Assembly (NCBI RefSeq): GCF_003202155.1
Contig: NZ_QFLI01000005.1
Span: 368,812-432,811, forward strand
Direction of reading: 5' to 3'
Source: Marinifilum breve
GTDB taxonomy: Bacteria > Bacteroidota > Bacteroidia > Bacteroidales > Marinifilaceae
DNA: 64,000 bases
Shown here: in pieces, positions 50,816 to 59,000 of the stretch
Numbering within the stretch: position 1 is the first letter of the stretch
How the letters are laid out: each line of letters starts with the position of its first letter
Notes under the pieces: generated by a model
Database searches by the model: none
What the model was told of the DNA's origin: nothing
Seen by the model: only the letters and a program-made list of their open reading frames with translations
Program-made: the position numbers and the translations under genes

Positions 50816-50895
50816 TTCAATACATACATATTGTTTTGCCTGTCAGCAAAATAATACTATTTTTAATGTAAATCAGATTAAACAGCTATTAAACC

Positions 50896-53202
50896 ATGTC
50901 TGCTTTACACAGGTTAACCTTTCTAATTTCAGTTTTACTTTCGTTTGTTTTTGTGAATTTGCATGCTCAAAATCAAATACAGAAGGCTGAGGAATTATTG
51001 CCTAAAGCGGAAGGAGAACAAAGGATTGTATTGCTTCAAGAATTATCCAAGCTCTATTTGGATGTTAATATTGATAAAAGCATTGATTACCTAAAAGAAG
51101 TTGTCGTTTTATCATCAGGTATTCCAACAAATCATGCGACCGCTTTGTACGATTTGGGTAATCTGTACCGAAGAGTGAACAATTTCAGAAGAGCTTTAGA
51201 TTGTCATTTGCAAGCATTGGAAATTCGTAAAACAATATCCGATCAATTGGCTATATCAGCTTCGTACAATAATATTGGAGAAATTCATAAGATTCTGAAC
51301 AAGCATAAAGAAGCTCTTGAATATTTCAATAAATCTTTGGAAATCCGCCAAAAGGAAGGTTCGGAGAAAGAAGTAGCTTATACCTTAAATAACATAGGAA
51401 GCGTTTATTGGCTTGATAAAGATTATGCCAATGCTTTAGAATTCTATTTAAAATCGCTCGAAATCAGATCAAAACTTGGCGATAAATCGGATATTGCTTC
51501 ATCTCTCAATAATCTTGGTAATGTATACAAAAATTTAAACAAGTATAACAAAGCCCTGGATTATTACAAGAAGGCTTTATCTCTTCGGGAACAATTGGGA
51601 GATGAATCGCTTATTGCCTATACTTTAAATGATATTGGTGGCATTTATTGGCGATTGAACAACTTTAACGAATCGCTTAATTTTTACAATCGGTCATTAA
51701 AAATTAGACGTGAATTAGGAAATAAGCGTTTTACTGCTGCTACCTTAAAAAACATTGGAACCGTATACAAGGATTTGAATGAACTTGATTTTTCATTAAA
51801 GCACTATAACGAATCGCTTAAAATTTACGATAACATAGGCGATTTGAAAGAACAGGCCAATGTTTATTCATTAATTGGAAACTTGTATCGAAGCTATAAC
51901 AATTTCGATAAAAGTCAGGAGTTCCATAAAATTGCTCTCAACCTGCATGAGAAATTAGGCAATACCAAAGGAATTGCTTATTCATCGAATAGTATCGGCG
52001 AAATTTTAATGGATTACTATAAAAGTGATGACGCCCTAAAGTATCTTCAAACTGCTTATGAAAATGCCAATTATTCAAAAGACAGAAATCTTCAAAAGTC
52101 TACCTCTGAAAATCTCTTTGAGTATTTCTCGAACAAAGGCGATTACAAAAAAGCATTGGAATATTACCGAAACTATTCCTCCACACAATATGATAGTATA
52201 GCAGATCAGTACGACAAGGACAGAATTAGTGAGTTCGAAGCCAAATATGAAATCTCGAAGAAAAAAGAAGAAATTAAAGGTTTAAAGGAATACAACAGAA
52301 TGCAAACCATTCTGATATACCTTTTTATTGTTCTGATTATTTTATCTGCAATTATTGGTTATATCACATATAAAAACATTCAACTCAGGAAAGAAACAAC
52401 AGAAACTTTAACTCTTAAAAATAACGAGTTGGAAGATATTAATTCACGATTAAAAGAATCGGATGTAATTTTAAGAGATCTAAATTTAACCAAAGACAAA
52501 ATTTTTAATATCATTTCAACAGATTTACGTGATCCATTCATCGATCTGAAAAATATCAGTTCAAAATTGATAGAAAGCTTTGAAGAAAATGATATTGAAT
52601 ATCAAAAATCTTTGGCCATTGGAATTCGTGATTTATCTGTTCACACCAATGATTTGGTAGAAAATATTTTACTGTGGTCTGCATCACAAGCAGGTAAAAC
52701 AACATTTTCTCCAAAGTATTTCAATATTCGAGAATCGATTAATGGAATTCTTCAGAAATTATCGGGCCCAATTATTGAGAAGAACCTAAAATTCATTTTC
52801 AATATGGACAACACTTCTATGGTTTATGCTGATTCTGCAGCCATATCAGAAGTTTTTAAGAATCTTATTTCAAACGCCATTAAATTCTCTTATTCCGAAG
52901 GGAAAATCACTCTTTCGGCACGAGAAAAAAAATATCTTGTTGAGATTGAAATATCAGACGAAGGAGTTGGTATGAGCAAATCGAACCTTAATAAGATATT
53001 CAGATTAGATAATAATTACCTTGCGCTTGGTACTGCTCAGGAAAAAGGAGCTGGAATCGGACTATTGCTTTGTAAAGAGTATGTAGAAAAAAATGGAGGT
53101 AAAATCTGGGCTGAAAGTGTAGAAGGAAAAGGAAGTAGCTTTTACATCACAATTCCTAAATCCGAGAAAATTTTAGAATCTATGCCAAAATCAAATGCAT
53201 AA
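50896..53202 (+). CDS. TPR sensor with histidine-kinase-like domain lacking the acceptor His
   Basis: A 768-residue protein. Signal peptide, then about nine TPRs (residues 75-430, for example NNIGSVYWLDKDYANALEFY and the near-identical NNLGNVYKNLNKYNKALDYY), a membrane helix at about 470-493, coiled coil 495-530, then a HisKA-like segment where the usual histidine of the (I)HDLR(N)P box is Thr: T542 in IISTDLRDPF. The HATPase domain retains N-box (NLISNAIKFS), G1 (SDEGVGMSK) and G2 (KGAGIGLLLCKEYVEKNGG). ATP may still bind, but normal His autophosphorylation is not possible at this position. No response regulator is adjacent. It could be a non-phosphorylating scaffold or use another site. Confidence 0.82.
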   Translation: MSALHRLTFLISVLLSFVFVNLHAQNQIQKAEELLPKAEGEQRIVLLQELSKLYLDVNIDKSIDYLKEVVVLSSGIPTNHATALYDLGNLYRRVNNFRRALDCHLQALEIRKTISDQLAISASYNNIGEIHKILNKHKEALEYFNKSLEIRQKEGSEKEVAYTLNNIGSVYWLDKDYANALEFYLKSLEIRSKLGDKSDIASSLNNLGNVYKNLNKYNKALDYYKKALSLREQLGDESLIAYTLNDIGGIYWRLNNFNESLNFYNRSLKIRRELGNKRFTAATLKNIGTVYKDLNELDFSLKHYNESLKIYDNIGDLKEQANVYSLIGNLYRSYNNFDKSQEFHKIALNLHEKLGNTKGIAYSSNSIGEILMDYYKSDDALKYLQTAYENANYSKDRNLQKSTSENLFEYFSNKGDYKKALEYYRNYSSTQYDSIADQYDKDRISEFEAKYEISKKKEEIKGLKEYNRMQTILIYLFIVLIILSAIIGYITYKNIQLRKETTETLTLKNNELEDINSRLKESDVILRDLNLTKDKIFNIISTDLRDPFIDLKNISSKLIESFEENDIEYQKSLAIGIRDLSVHTNDLVENILLWSASQAGKTTFSPKYFNIRESINGILQKLSGPIIEKNLKFIFNMDNTSMVYADSAAISEVFKNLISNAIKFSYSEGKITLSAREKKYLVEIEISDEGVGMSKSNLNKIFRLDNNYLALGTAQEKGAGIGLLLCKEYVEKNGGKIWAESVEGKGSSFYITIPKSEKILESMPKSNA

Positions 53203-53204
53203 AA

Positions 53205-53230
53205 AAGAGGCACCCAAATGGATGCCTCTT
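53205..53230. terminator. Bidirectional terminator
   Basis: AAGAGGCA (53205-53212) pairs with TGCCTCTT (53223-53230), extended by CC/GG with one mismatch. It lies between the + strand sensor gene (stop 53202) and the minus-strand CoA-transferase (stop 53265). Confidence 0.72.
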
Positions 53231-53264
53231 CATATGTCATGAACTGCTAGTTATTAAGCAATTT

Positions 53265-54572
53265 TTACTTACGTACAAAGTGATAGTGACTTCCGAATCT
53301 TTCGAAGGCAGCCTTATCAAGTTCTTCTCTAAAGTCTGGATGAGCAACAGAGATAATTGCTTTAGCTCTTTGCTGAAGTGACTTACCAAACAAGTTTACT
53401 GCACCATGCTCAGTTACAAACCATCTCATATTATTACGAGTAGTTACAACACCTGAACCAGTTAATAAGGTTGGAGTAATTTTAGAGATACCTTTACCAG
53501 TAACAGAAGGCATAGCAATAATTGGAACACCACCTTCAGAAGCTGCAGCACCACGAGTAAAGTCAATCTGACCTCCTACACCTGAATAATGTTTAGTTCC
53601 GATTGAGTCTGCGCAAACCTGACCAGTAATATCAATAGAAAGTGCAGAGTTGATAGCACATACTTTTGGATTTTGCTTGATAATACCAACACCATTAGTA
53701 TAAGCAACATCCATCATTAAAACTCCTGGGTTATCATCAACGAAATCGTATAGTTCTTTTGTTCCCATCAAGAAACCAGCAACAATTTTACCTGGATCCA
53801 ATTTCTTGTTTCTACCGTTAACAACACCTTTTTCAACCAATGGAAGAAGACCATCAGCAAACATTTCAGTGTGAACACCAAGATCCTTGTGATTTCCTAA
53901 CTGAGCCAAAACAGCATTAGGAATACCTCCAATACCCATTTGCAAACAAGCACCATCAGGAATCAATTCTGCAACATTTTTACCTATTGCAATATCCATT
54001 TCTGATAAAGGAGCATTGTGGTGCTCGATAAGTGGAGAGTTATCTTCACAGAAGATATCAAAGTTTGATAATGGCATCATTGCATCACCAAAAGCACGAG
54101 GTACATTAGGGTTAATAATTGCCACCACAGTATCAGCTTCTTCAACTGCTGCTTTACTAGCTTCAACAGAAGTACCTAAAGATACATAACCATGCTTATC
54201 AGGAGTACTTACCTGTACAACTGCAACATTTACATTTAAAACTCCTTCACGAATCAATTGTTGAGTTTCTCCTAAGAATACAGGAATATAATCAGCATAA
54301 CCAGCTTGAGTTTGCTTTCTTACGTTAGCCCCAACAAATAATGACTCAAGATTAAAAATTCCTTCAAATTCAGGATCAGCATAAGGAGCTGGTCCTTCTG
54401 TGTGAATATGCTGAATAGTTACATCGTAAATTTCGCCATTACGACCACGATCACACATTGCGTTAATAAATTTATGAGGTGTCAACGCCACTGAGTGCAA
54501 GTGCACTCTATCTCCAGACTTAATTACCTTTGCTGCTTCTTCAAAAGAAACTGTTTTAATCTCTTTATGCAT
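53265..54572 (-). CDS. Acetyl-CoA hydrolase/CoA-transferase family protein
   Basis: A 435-residue class I CoA-transferase (Cat1/4-hydroxybutyrate CoA-transferase type). It moves CoA between carboxylates via a Glu-thioester: catalytic E236 in GVHTEMFADG. The oxyanion/glycine-rich motif GIGGIPNAVLA (about 213) and the C-terminal GVGGQIDFTRGAAASEGGVPIIAMPS are typical. N-terminus VSFEEAAKVIKSGDRVHLHSVA is complete. Candidate reactions are succinyl-CoA:acetate, butyryl-CoA:acetate or 4-hydroxybutyrate transfer; substrate cannot be chosen from sequence. The promoter is probably TTGCAC-N-TACTTTAG upstream. Confidence 0.9.
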   Translation of the reverse strand: MHKEIKTVSFEEAAKVIKSGDRVHLHSVALTPHKFINAMCDRGRNGEIYDVTIQHIHTEGPAPYADPEFEGIFNLESLFVGANVRKQTQAGYADYIPVFLGETQQLIREGVLNVNVAVVQVSTPDKHGYVSLGTSVEASKAAVEEADTVVAIINPNVPRAFGDAMMPLSNFDIFCEDNSPLIEHHNAPLSEMDIAIGKNVAELIPDGACLQMGIGGIPNAVLAQLGNHKDLGVHTEMFADGLLPLVEKGVVNGRNKKLDPGKIVAGFLMGTKELYDFVDDNPGVLMMDVAYTNGVGIIKQNPKVCAINSALSIDITGQVCADSIGTKHYSGVGGQIDFTRGAAASEGGVPIIAMPSVTGKGISKITPTLLTGSGVVTTRNNMRWFVTEHGAVNLFGKSLQQRAKAIISVAHPDFREELDKAAFERFGSHYHFVRK

Positions 54573-54804
54573 CTCTAATCGGTTTTTATATTGATGTTTA
54601 TAAATTTCTAATTCGCCGACTAAAGTAGTATATTTTTTAAGTGCAATTTCTGCTATTCAGCATGAGTGCTACACAACATATCTTCACTATCAATTCATAA
54701 TTAAGACTTTGCGAATTAGATCAAAAGAAAATTCACTTTAACAAATAACTTTATAATTTATATAAAACGGAAGGATCTTAAAACAGGCCTATATAAAATA
54801 AAGA

Positions 54805-54829
54805 AGCCGGGAGACCCAAACTCCCGGCT
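54805..54829. terminator. Terminator-like hairpin within a divergent gap
   Basis: AGCCGGGAG (54805-54813) pairs perfectly with CTCCCGGCT (54821-54829), 7-base loop, T-rich on the minus-strand exit side. It sits in the middle of the 489-bp gap (54573-55061) between divergent CoA-transferase and oxyR genes, where no annotated transcript should end. It may close a short unannotated RNA, or sit in the CoA-transferase leader. The rest of the gap shows no gene. Confidence 0.6.
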
Positions 54830-55025
54830 GCAAAACCCAAACATCTAATAAAACTTAAATAACAAAAACTATCAAACTATTATTTTTACTAACCCTATTA
54901 ATAAGGTATACTATTTTTGTTGTAAGTACTTGTGAAAAATAGTTTTCCTTGTTTTCTATATCAAATATACGAAGCAATTCTGCATCAAGCAAATCAATAT
55001 TGTTTATAGTGTTATAGATAATGTT

Positions 55026-55033
55026 TATATTTG
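55026..55033 (+). promoter_or_regulatory. Putative -7 element of oxyR
   Basis: TATATTTG matches TAnnTTTG and lies 29 bp before the start codon at 55062. A TTG at 55000-55002 gives a 23-bp spacer, longer than usual. Confidence 0.45.
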
Positions 55034-55061
55034 AGAGAATTTAAAAAAAACGACAAGACTA

Positions 55062-56003
55062 ATGATTACGATCACCCAACTTGAATATATTGTGGCTGTT
55101 GACACCTATCGTCATTTTGCAACAGCTGCCGAAAAGTGCTTTATTACTCAGCCAACTTTAAGTATGCAGATTAAAAAATTGGAGGAGTATTTGGATGTTA
55201 CAATATTTGACAGAAGCAAACAACCCATCATTCCAACCGATGTTGGCCTAGATATTATTGAACAAGCCCGAATCATACTTAGCGAAACCCAAAAGGTTGA
55301 TGAGATCATTAAAGAACACAAAAATACCATTGAAGGGAATTTAAAAATTGGAATTATTCCAACCTTGGCTCCTTTTCTTCTTCCAATGTTTATTGGTGAC
55401 TATATCAGAAAATATCCATCGATTAAAGTTGAGGTGGAAGAAATGGTTTCCGAAGAAATTGTAAAAAGCCTTAAAAAAGATAAAATTGATGTAGGTATTT
55501 TTGTTACACCTGCAAAAGATGATAAAATTCGAGAGAGACATCTATTTTATGAAGAAATGATGATTTACGCTCACAAAGATCATCCTCTATTAAAACAACC
55601 TATTGTTGAGGTAAAAGATATTGCCACTCCAGAAATATGGATGCTTAGTGATGGACACTGTTTCAGAAATCAGGTAATTAATCTTTGTGAAATGCATGAT
55701 TTACAACATCAGGAATTGCCATTCGAATTTGAAAGTAATTCTCTTGAAACATTAATGAAAATTGTAGATCGTGAAGGAGGATTTACACTAATTCCTGAGT
55801 TAGCCACTCAATATATGCCCGAGGATAAACTTAAACAGGTGAAAAAATTCACAAATATTAACCCTTTAAGAGAGGTTAGTTTGGTGTATTCTCGTCACTA
55901 CACAAAAAATAGATTGTTGGATTTATTAGCTGATCAAATCAAAAATATCATCCCAAATAACTTTTTAAGTAGCGATAGAGGAACAATTGTTGAATGGCGC
56001 TAA
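55062..56003 (+). CDS. oxyR: Hydrogen peroxide-responsive LysR regulator OxyR
   Basis: A 313-residue LysR-family regulator. The winged helix at residues 1-60 (TQLEYIVAVDTYRHFATAAEKCFITQPTLSMQIKKLE) is close to E. coli OxyR. The redox pair is present at C200 and C209 in DGHCFRNQVINLC, separated by eight residues as in OxyR (C199, C208). It activates catalase, Dps and peroxidase genes on peroxide stress in related bacteria. None of those targets is adjacent here. Confidence 0.92.
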   Translation: MITITQLEYIVAVDTYRHFATAAEKCFITQPTLSMQIKKLEEYLDVTIFDRSKQPIIPTDVGLDIIEQARIILSETQKVDEIIKEHKNTIEGNLKIGIIPTLAPFLLPMFIGDYIRKYPSIKVEVEEMVSEEIVKSLKKDKIDVGIFVTPAKDDKIRERHLFYEEMMIYAHKDHPLLKQPIVEVKDIATPEIWMLSDGHCFRNQVINLCEMHDLQHQELPFEFESNSLETLMKIVDREGGFTLIPELATQYMPEDKLKQVKKFTNINPLREVSLVYSRHYTKNRLLDLLADQIKNIIPNNFLSSDRGTIVEWR

Positions 56004-56185
56004 ATTTATTTTTAGCTTATAACTAAGCAGTTAGTTTCTTTGACAAAAAAAAGTGTGATTTTTTTTCAAAAAAAGTTTTGCAGGAATAAAGAATTATCTC
56101 TTTCTTTGCAGCGCAAAAGGAAAAAACAAGGGGCTAACGCTTCAACATTCCTGAAGCAAAAAAAAGAGTTTTTTTTCGCAAAGTG

Positions 56186-56216
56186 TTTGCAGTTTTAAAA
56201 AAATAACTTACCTTTG
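56186..56216 (+). promoter_or_regulatory. Strong Bacteroidota promoter of the tRNA-Glu/rpsT operon
   Basis: TTTG at 56186-56189 and TACCTTTG at 56209-56216 with a 19-bp spacer match the Bacteroidota consensus TTTG-N19-TAnnTTTG exactly. Transcription should begin near 56223, about 13 bp before the first tRNA. A second similar pair (TTTG 56077-56080, TTTCTTTG 56101-56108, spacer 20) lies 108 bp upstream, with a small hairpin (GCTTCA/TGAAGC) between. Confidence 0.8.
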
Positions 56217-56235
56217 CAGCTCTGAAAAATTAGAT

Positions 56236-56307
56236 GGTCCGTTCGTCTAGGGGTTAGGACGCCAGATTTTCATTCTGGTAACACGGGTTCGATTCCCGTA
56301 CGGACTA
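56236..56307 (+). tRNA. tRNA-Glu (anticodon TTC), copy 1
   Basis: 72 nt. The acceptor stem GGTCCGT/ACGGACT pairs with a G-T first pair; anticodon stem CCAGA/TCTGG encloses loop TTTTCAT, giving TTC; the T-loop GGTTCGATTCC is normal. Discriminator A at 56307 is followed by CTA, not CCA, so CCA must be added after transcription. Confidence 0.96.
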
Positions 56308-56366
56308 CTAAGAATTTTGCAGCGATTAAATTTTGATTTATATTTGCTGCGCATTAATAAACCAAT

Positions 56367-56438
56367 GGTCCGTTCGTCTAGGGGTTAGGACGCCAGATTT
56401 TCATTCTGGTAACACGGGTTCGATTCCCGTACGGACTA
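56367..56438 (+). tRNA. tRNA-Glu (anticodon TTC), copy 2
   Basis: Same 72-nt sequence as copy 1, 59 bp downstream. Here discriminator A at 56438 is followed by CCA at 56439-56441. The spacer contains TATATTTG, which may be an internal promoter or a remnant of duplication. Confidence 0.96.
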
Positions 56439-56468
56439 CCAAGATAATAATTTAGATAACTTTAAGAG

Positions 56469-56720
56469 ATGGCAAATCATCAATCTGCAATTAAAAGAAT
56501 CAGACAGTCTGAGAAGAAAAGAGTACACAATAAGTATTACGCGAAGACTGCAAGAAATGCTGTAAGAAAGTTACGTGCTACTTCAGATAAGGAAGCTGCT
56601 AATGAATTACTTCCAAAGGTAACTGCAATGTTGGATAAACTTGCTAAAATTAATGTAATTCATAAAAACAAAGCTGCTAACTTGAAATCTAAATTAGCTT
56701 CACACGTTAACAAGCTGTAA
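56469..56720 (+). CDS. rpsT: Small ribosomal subunit protein bS20
   Basis: An 83-residue, highly basic helical protein that binds 16S rRNA early in 30S assembly. [20 protein letters not shown] and the [45 protein letters not shown] pattern are canonical, with full length. It is 27 bp after the second tRNA-Glu CCA, so the tRNAs and rpsT likely share a transcript, ending at the terminator at 56741. Confidence 0.97.
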   Translation: MANHQSAIKRIRQSEKKRVHNKYYAKTARNAVRKLRATSDKEAANELLPKVTAMLDKLAKINVIHKNKAANLKSKLASHVNKL

Positions 56721-56740
56721 GACACTATAACTCTGTTATA

Positions 56741-56766
56741 AAGGGTTCTCAATGAGAACCCTTTTT
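56741..56766 (+). terminator. Terminator after rpsT
   Basis: AAGGGTTCTC (56741-56750) pairs perfectly with GAGAACCCTT (56754-56763), a 3-base loop, then TTT. Confidence 0.9.
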
Positions 56767-56840
56767 GTGTATACACATATTTCATATTGGTTTTGTTTAT
56801 GTAAATTCATAACTTTAGTTAAGTATTTACACAACAAACT

Positions 56841-57536
56841 ATGGATGAATATAACAAACTAAGCATTAAAGACTGGGCTCTTGAAGATCGTCCCAGAGAA
56901 AAGTTAATGTACAAAGGAGTTAAAAGTTTATCTACTGCAGAACTTTTAGCTATTATTATTGGTAGTGGTAATCGCAATCAATCCGCTGTCGAACTTTCCA
57001 AATCGATACTCTCATATTGCAATAACGACCTTAATATACTGGCAAAAAAATCCATTCATGATTTAATGACGATCAAAGGAATTGGAGAAGCAAAAGCCAT
57101 TGGTATTATATCAGCACTGGAGATTGGTCGAAGACAAAAAGCATTTCAGAGCAAACAAAAAGAAAAAGTTACTTGTAGTCGAGACGCTTTCGAAATTTTA
57201 TTCCCATTCGTAGAGAATATAGGACATGAAGAGTTTTGGGTTTTATTTATGAATAGAGCCAATAAAGTAATCGAGATTAAAAATGTTTCTTCTGGAGGAA
57301 TTACAGGCACAGTTTTCGATATCAGATTGGTTCTAAAAGAGGCTTTACAACTTGAGGCTGTTAATCTTATTCTTTGTCACAATCATCCTTCTGGAAATTT
57401 GGCTCCTTCTGCAGCAGATAAGGACATTACAACCAAATCGAAAGAAGCTGCTAAACTAATGAATATCGAAATATTAGATCATATAATAATTGGCGAAAAC
57501 GATTACTATAGTTTTGCCGATGAAGCTCTAATTTAG
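56841..57536 (+). CDS. radC: RadC family JAMM protein
   Basis: A 231-residue protein with a helix-hairpin-helix-like N-terminal region (MTIKGIGEAKAIGIISALEIGRR) and a C-terminal JAB1/MPN+ domain. The metal site H180-x-H182-x10-D193 (CHNHPSGNLAPSAADKD) and upstream Glu are present, which is the full JAMM signature. Historically linked to DNA repair, later work finds no clear role in recombination. Length is normal. It lies between rpsT and upp with no overlap. Confidence 0.93.
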   Translation: MDEYNKLSIKDWALEDRPREKLMYKGVKSLSTAELLAIIIGSGNRNQSAVELSKSILSYCNNDLNILAKKSIHDLMTIKGIGEAKAIGIISALEIGRRQKAFQSKQKEKVTCSRDAFEILFPFVENIGHEEFWVLFMNRANKVIEIKNVSSGGITGTVFDIRLVLKEALQLEAVNLILCHNHPSGNLAPSAADKDITTKSKEAAKLMNIEILDHIIIGENDYYSFADEALI

Positions 57537-57595
57537 AATGAATTAGATTACGAATTTTTCCTTCATTTCCTTCCTTAATATTATTGAAATATGGC

Positions 57596-57603
57596 TATAT
57601 TTG
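57596..57603 (+). promoter_or_regulatory. Putative -7 element of upp
   Basis: TATATTTG matches TAnnTTTG and lies 28 bp before the upp start. No clean TTTG box is seen at the expected distance. Confidence 0.45.
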
Positions 57604-57631
57604 CGCTCAGCTAATTTTTAAATAATAAAAC

Positions 57632-58288
57632 ATGGTGATCCATACATTAGGAGAAAACAACTCCCTTTTTAACCGATTTATAGCTGAAATCCGAGACGTT
57701 AACGTTCAAAACGATCCTCTTCGCTTTAGAAGAAACCTTGAAAGAGTTGGTGAGATATACGCTTACGAAATCAGTAAAACTTTAGATTTTGCAGATCAAT
57801 CAGTGGAAACTCCACTTGGCACTGCAGTTACTTCTCTTCCAAAGGATGAAGTTGTTGTAGCTTCGATATTGAGAGCAGGTCTTCCTTTGCACAATGGTTT
57901 ATTAAACTACTTCGATAGATCAGAAAATGCTTTTATTTCTGCATATCGTAAGCATACCGAAGATGGAAAATTCAAAATTAATTTCGAATACATTTCATCT
58001 CCTTCTATCGATGGCAAAGTGGTTATTCTTGCCGATCCAATGTTGGCAACAGGATCATCAATGGAATTAGCATACAAAGCAATGCTAACCAAAGGTACTC
58101 CTAAACACGTACACATTGTTTCTGTAATTGCAAGTCAAGAAGGTGTTGATTTTATTAAGAACAATTTACCTGCAGAAAACACTACCATTTGGAATGGTGT
58201 TGTTGATGCTGAACTAAATACCAAATCTTATATCGTTCCAGGTTGTGGCGATGCTGGTGATTTAGCTTTTGGTGCTAAACTAGGATAA
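57632..58288 (+). CDS. upp: Uracil phosphoribosyltransferase
   Basis: A 218-residue salvage enzyme converting uracil and PRPP to UMP. The PRPP loop is VVILADPMLATGSSMELAY; the substrate part includes VVASILRAGLPLHNGLL and the uracil-binding C-terminal YIVPGCGDAGDLAFGAKLG. Length fits the family. A start at ATG 57632 is standard. A terminator follows 23 bp after the stop. Confidence 0.95.
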   Translation: MVIHTLGENNSLFNRFIAEIRDVNVQNDPLRFRRNLERVGEIYAYEISKTLDFADQSVETPLGTAVTSLPKDEVVVASILRAGLPLHNGLLNYFDRSENAFISAYRKHTEDGKFKINFEYISSPSIDGKVVILADPMLATGSSMELAYKAMLTKGTPKHVHIVSVIASQEGVDFIKNNLPAENTTIWNGVVDAELNTKSYIVPGCGDAGDLAFGAKLG

Positions 58289-58311
58289 TCATTATTTTTG
58301 ATAATATTTTC

Positions 58312-58340
58312 AAGGACTGTTCTTATGACAGTCCTTTTTT
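58312..58340 (+). terminator. Terminator after upp
   Basis: AAGGACTGT (58312-58320) pairs perfectly with ACAGTCCTT (58328-58336), then TTTT to 58340. It lies at the convergent end of upp and folK. Confidence 0.88.
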
Positions 58341-58827
58341 ATGCCTTAAAAACACTTACCTCTGATTCATCAGGACAAGAATTTTTCATTTCCAAGATAC
58401 TCTTGTACATTACTGGATGAATAAAATCAGGCGCAATTTCAGCTAAAGGAGCCAAAGCAAACATCCTTTCTCCCATTCTTGGATGTGGTACTTCCAGTTT
58501 TTCTGTGTCAATTATTAAATCATCGTAAAACAGTATATCCACATCAATGGTTCTCTCGCTGTAGCGATTTTTCTTTCTTACACGACCAAGATTTTTCTCA
58601 ATTTCCTGGGTACGATCAAGAACTGCCTCCGGTAATAATTTACTCTCTACCACCACCACCTGGTTCAGAAAACTCTGCTCATGTTCGAATCCCCATGGTT
58701 CGGTTTCATATATAGCCGAAACTTTCAGAATTTTTCCAACATCATTTCCCAAAGCTTCAACTGTACTTTTCAGAATCTTCTCTCTATCACCTAAATTTCC
58801 ACCTATCAAGAAATATACTTTTGCCAT
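58339..58827 (-). CDS. folK: HPPK, 2-amino-4-hydroxy-6-hydroxymethyldihydropteridine pyrophosphokinase
   Basis: Transfers pyrophosphate from ATP to 6-hydroxymethyl-7,8-dihydropterin in folate synthesis. The frame extends to 58905, but the canonical N-terminus MAKVYFLIGGNLGDRE begins at ATG 58827, giving 162 residues, the usual size. The ETEPWGFEHEQSFLNQVV and YSERTIDVDILFYDD motifs (metal-binding DxD) and the terminal HPRMGERMFALAPLAEIAPD are intact. It is divergent from sppA and convergent with upp. Confidence 0.93.
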   Translation of the reverse strand: MAKVYFLIGGNLGDREKILKSTVEALGNDVGKILKVSAIYETEPWGFEHEQSFLNQVVVVESKLLPEAVLDRTQEIEKNLGRVRKKNRYSERTIDVDILFYDDLIIDTEKLEVPHPRMGERMFALAPLAEIAPDFIHPVMYKSILEMKNSCPDESEVSVFKA

Positions 58828-58926
58828 CTTTTTTAATTTGATCGGTAAAAGAAACAAAGAAATCTTTCGAAACAAAATATACATCGAAAATAATAAGCAT
58901 TTCAAAGTTCTATCAGTTTAATTAGA

Positions 58927-58934
58927 TATATTTG
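58927..58934 (+). promoter_or_regulatory. Putative -7 element of sppA
   Basis: TATATTTG matches TAnnTTTG, 66 bp before the sppA start, in the 173-bp gap with divergent folK. The -33 region is weak. Confidence 0.42.
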
Positions 58935-59000
58935 TTATAATGCCTATTTACATAAATTCGCATCTTATAAATTAGAATAATCAATTAAAAGAAAATCAAT

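Noticed and set aside
58828-58905. N-terminal extension of folK
   Set aside because: The extension is not part of HPPK; MAKVYFLIGGNLGDRE is the family N-terminus.
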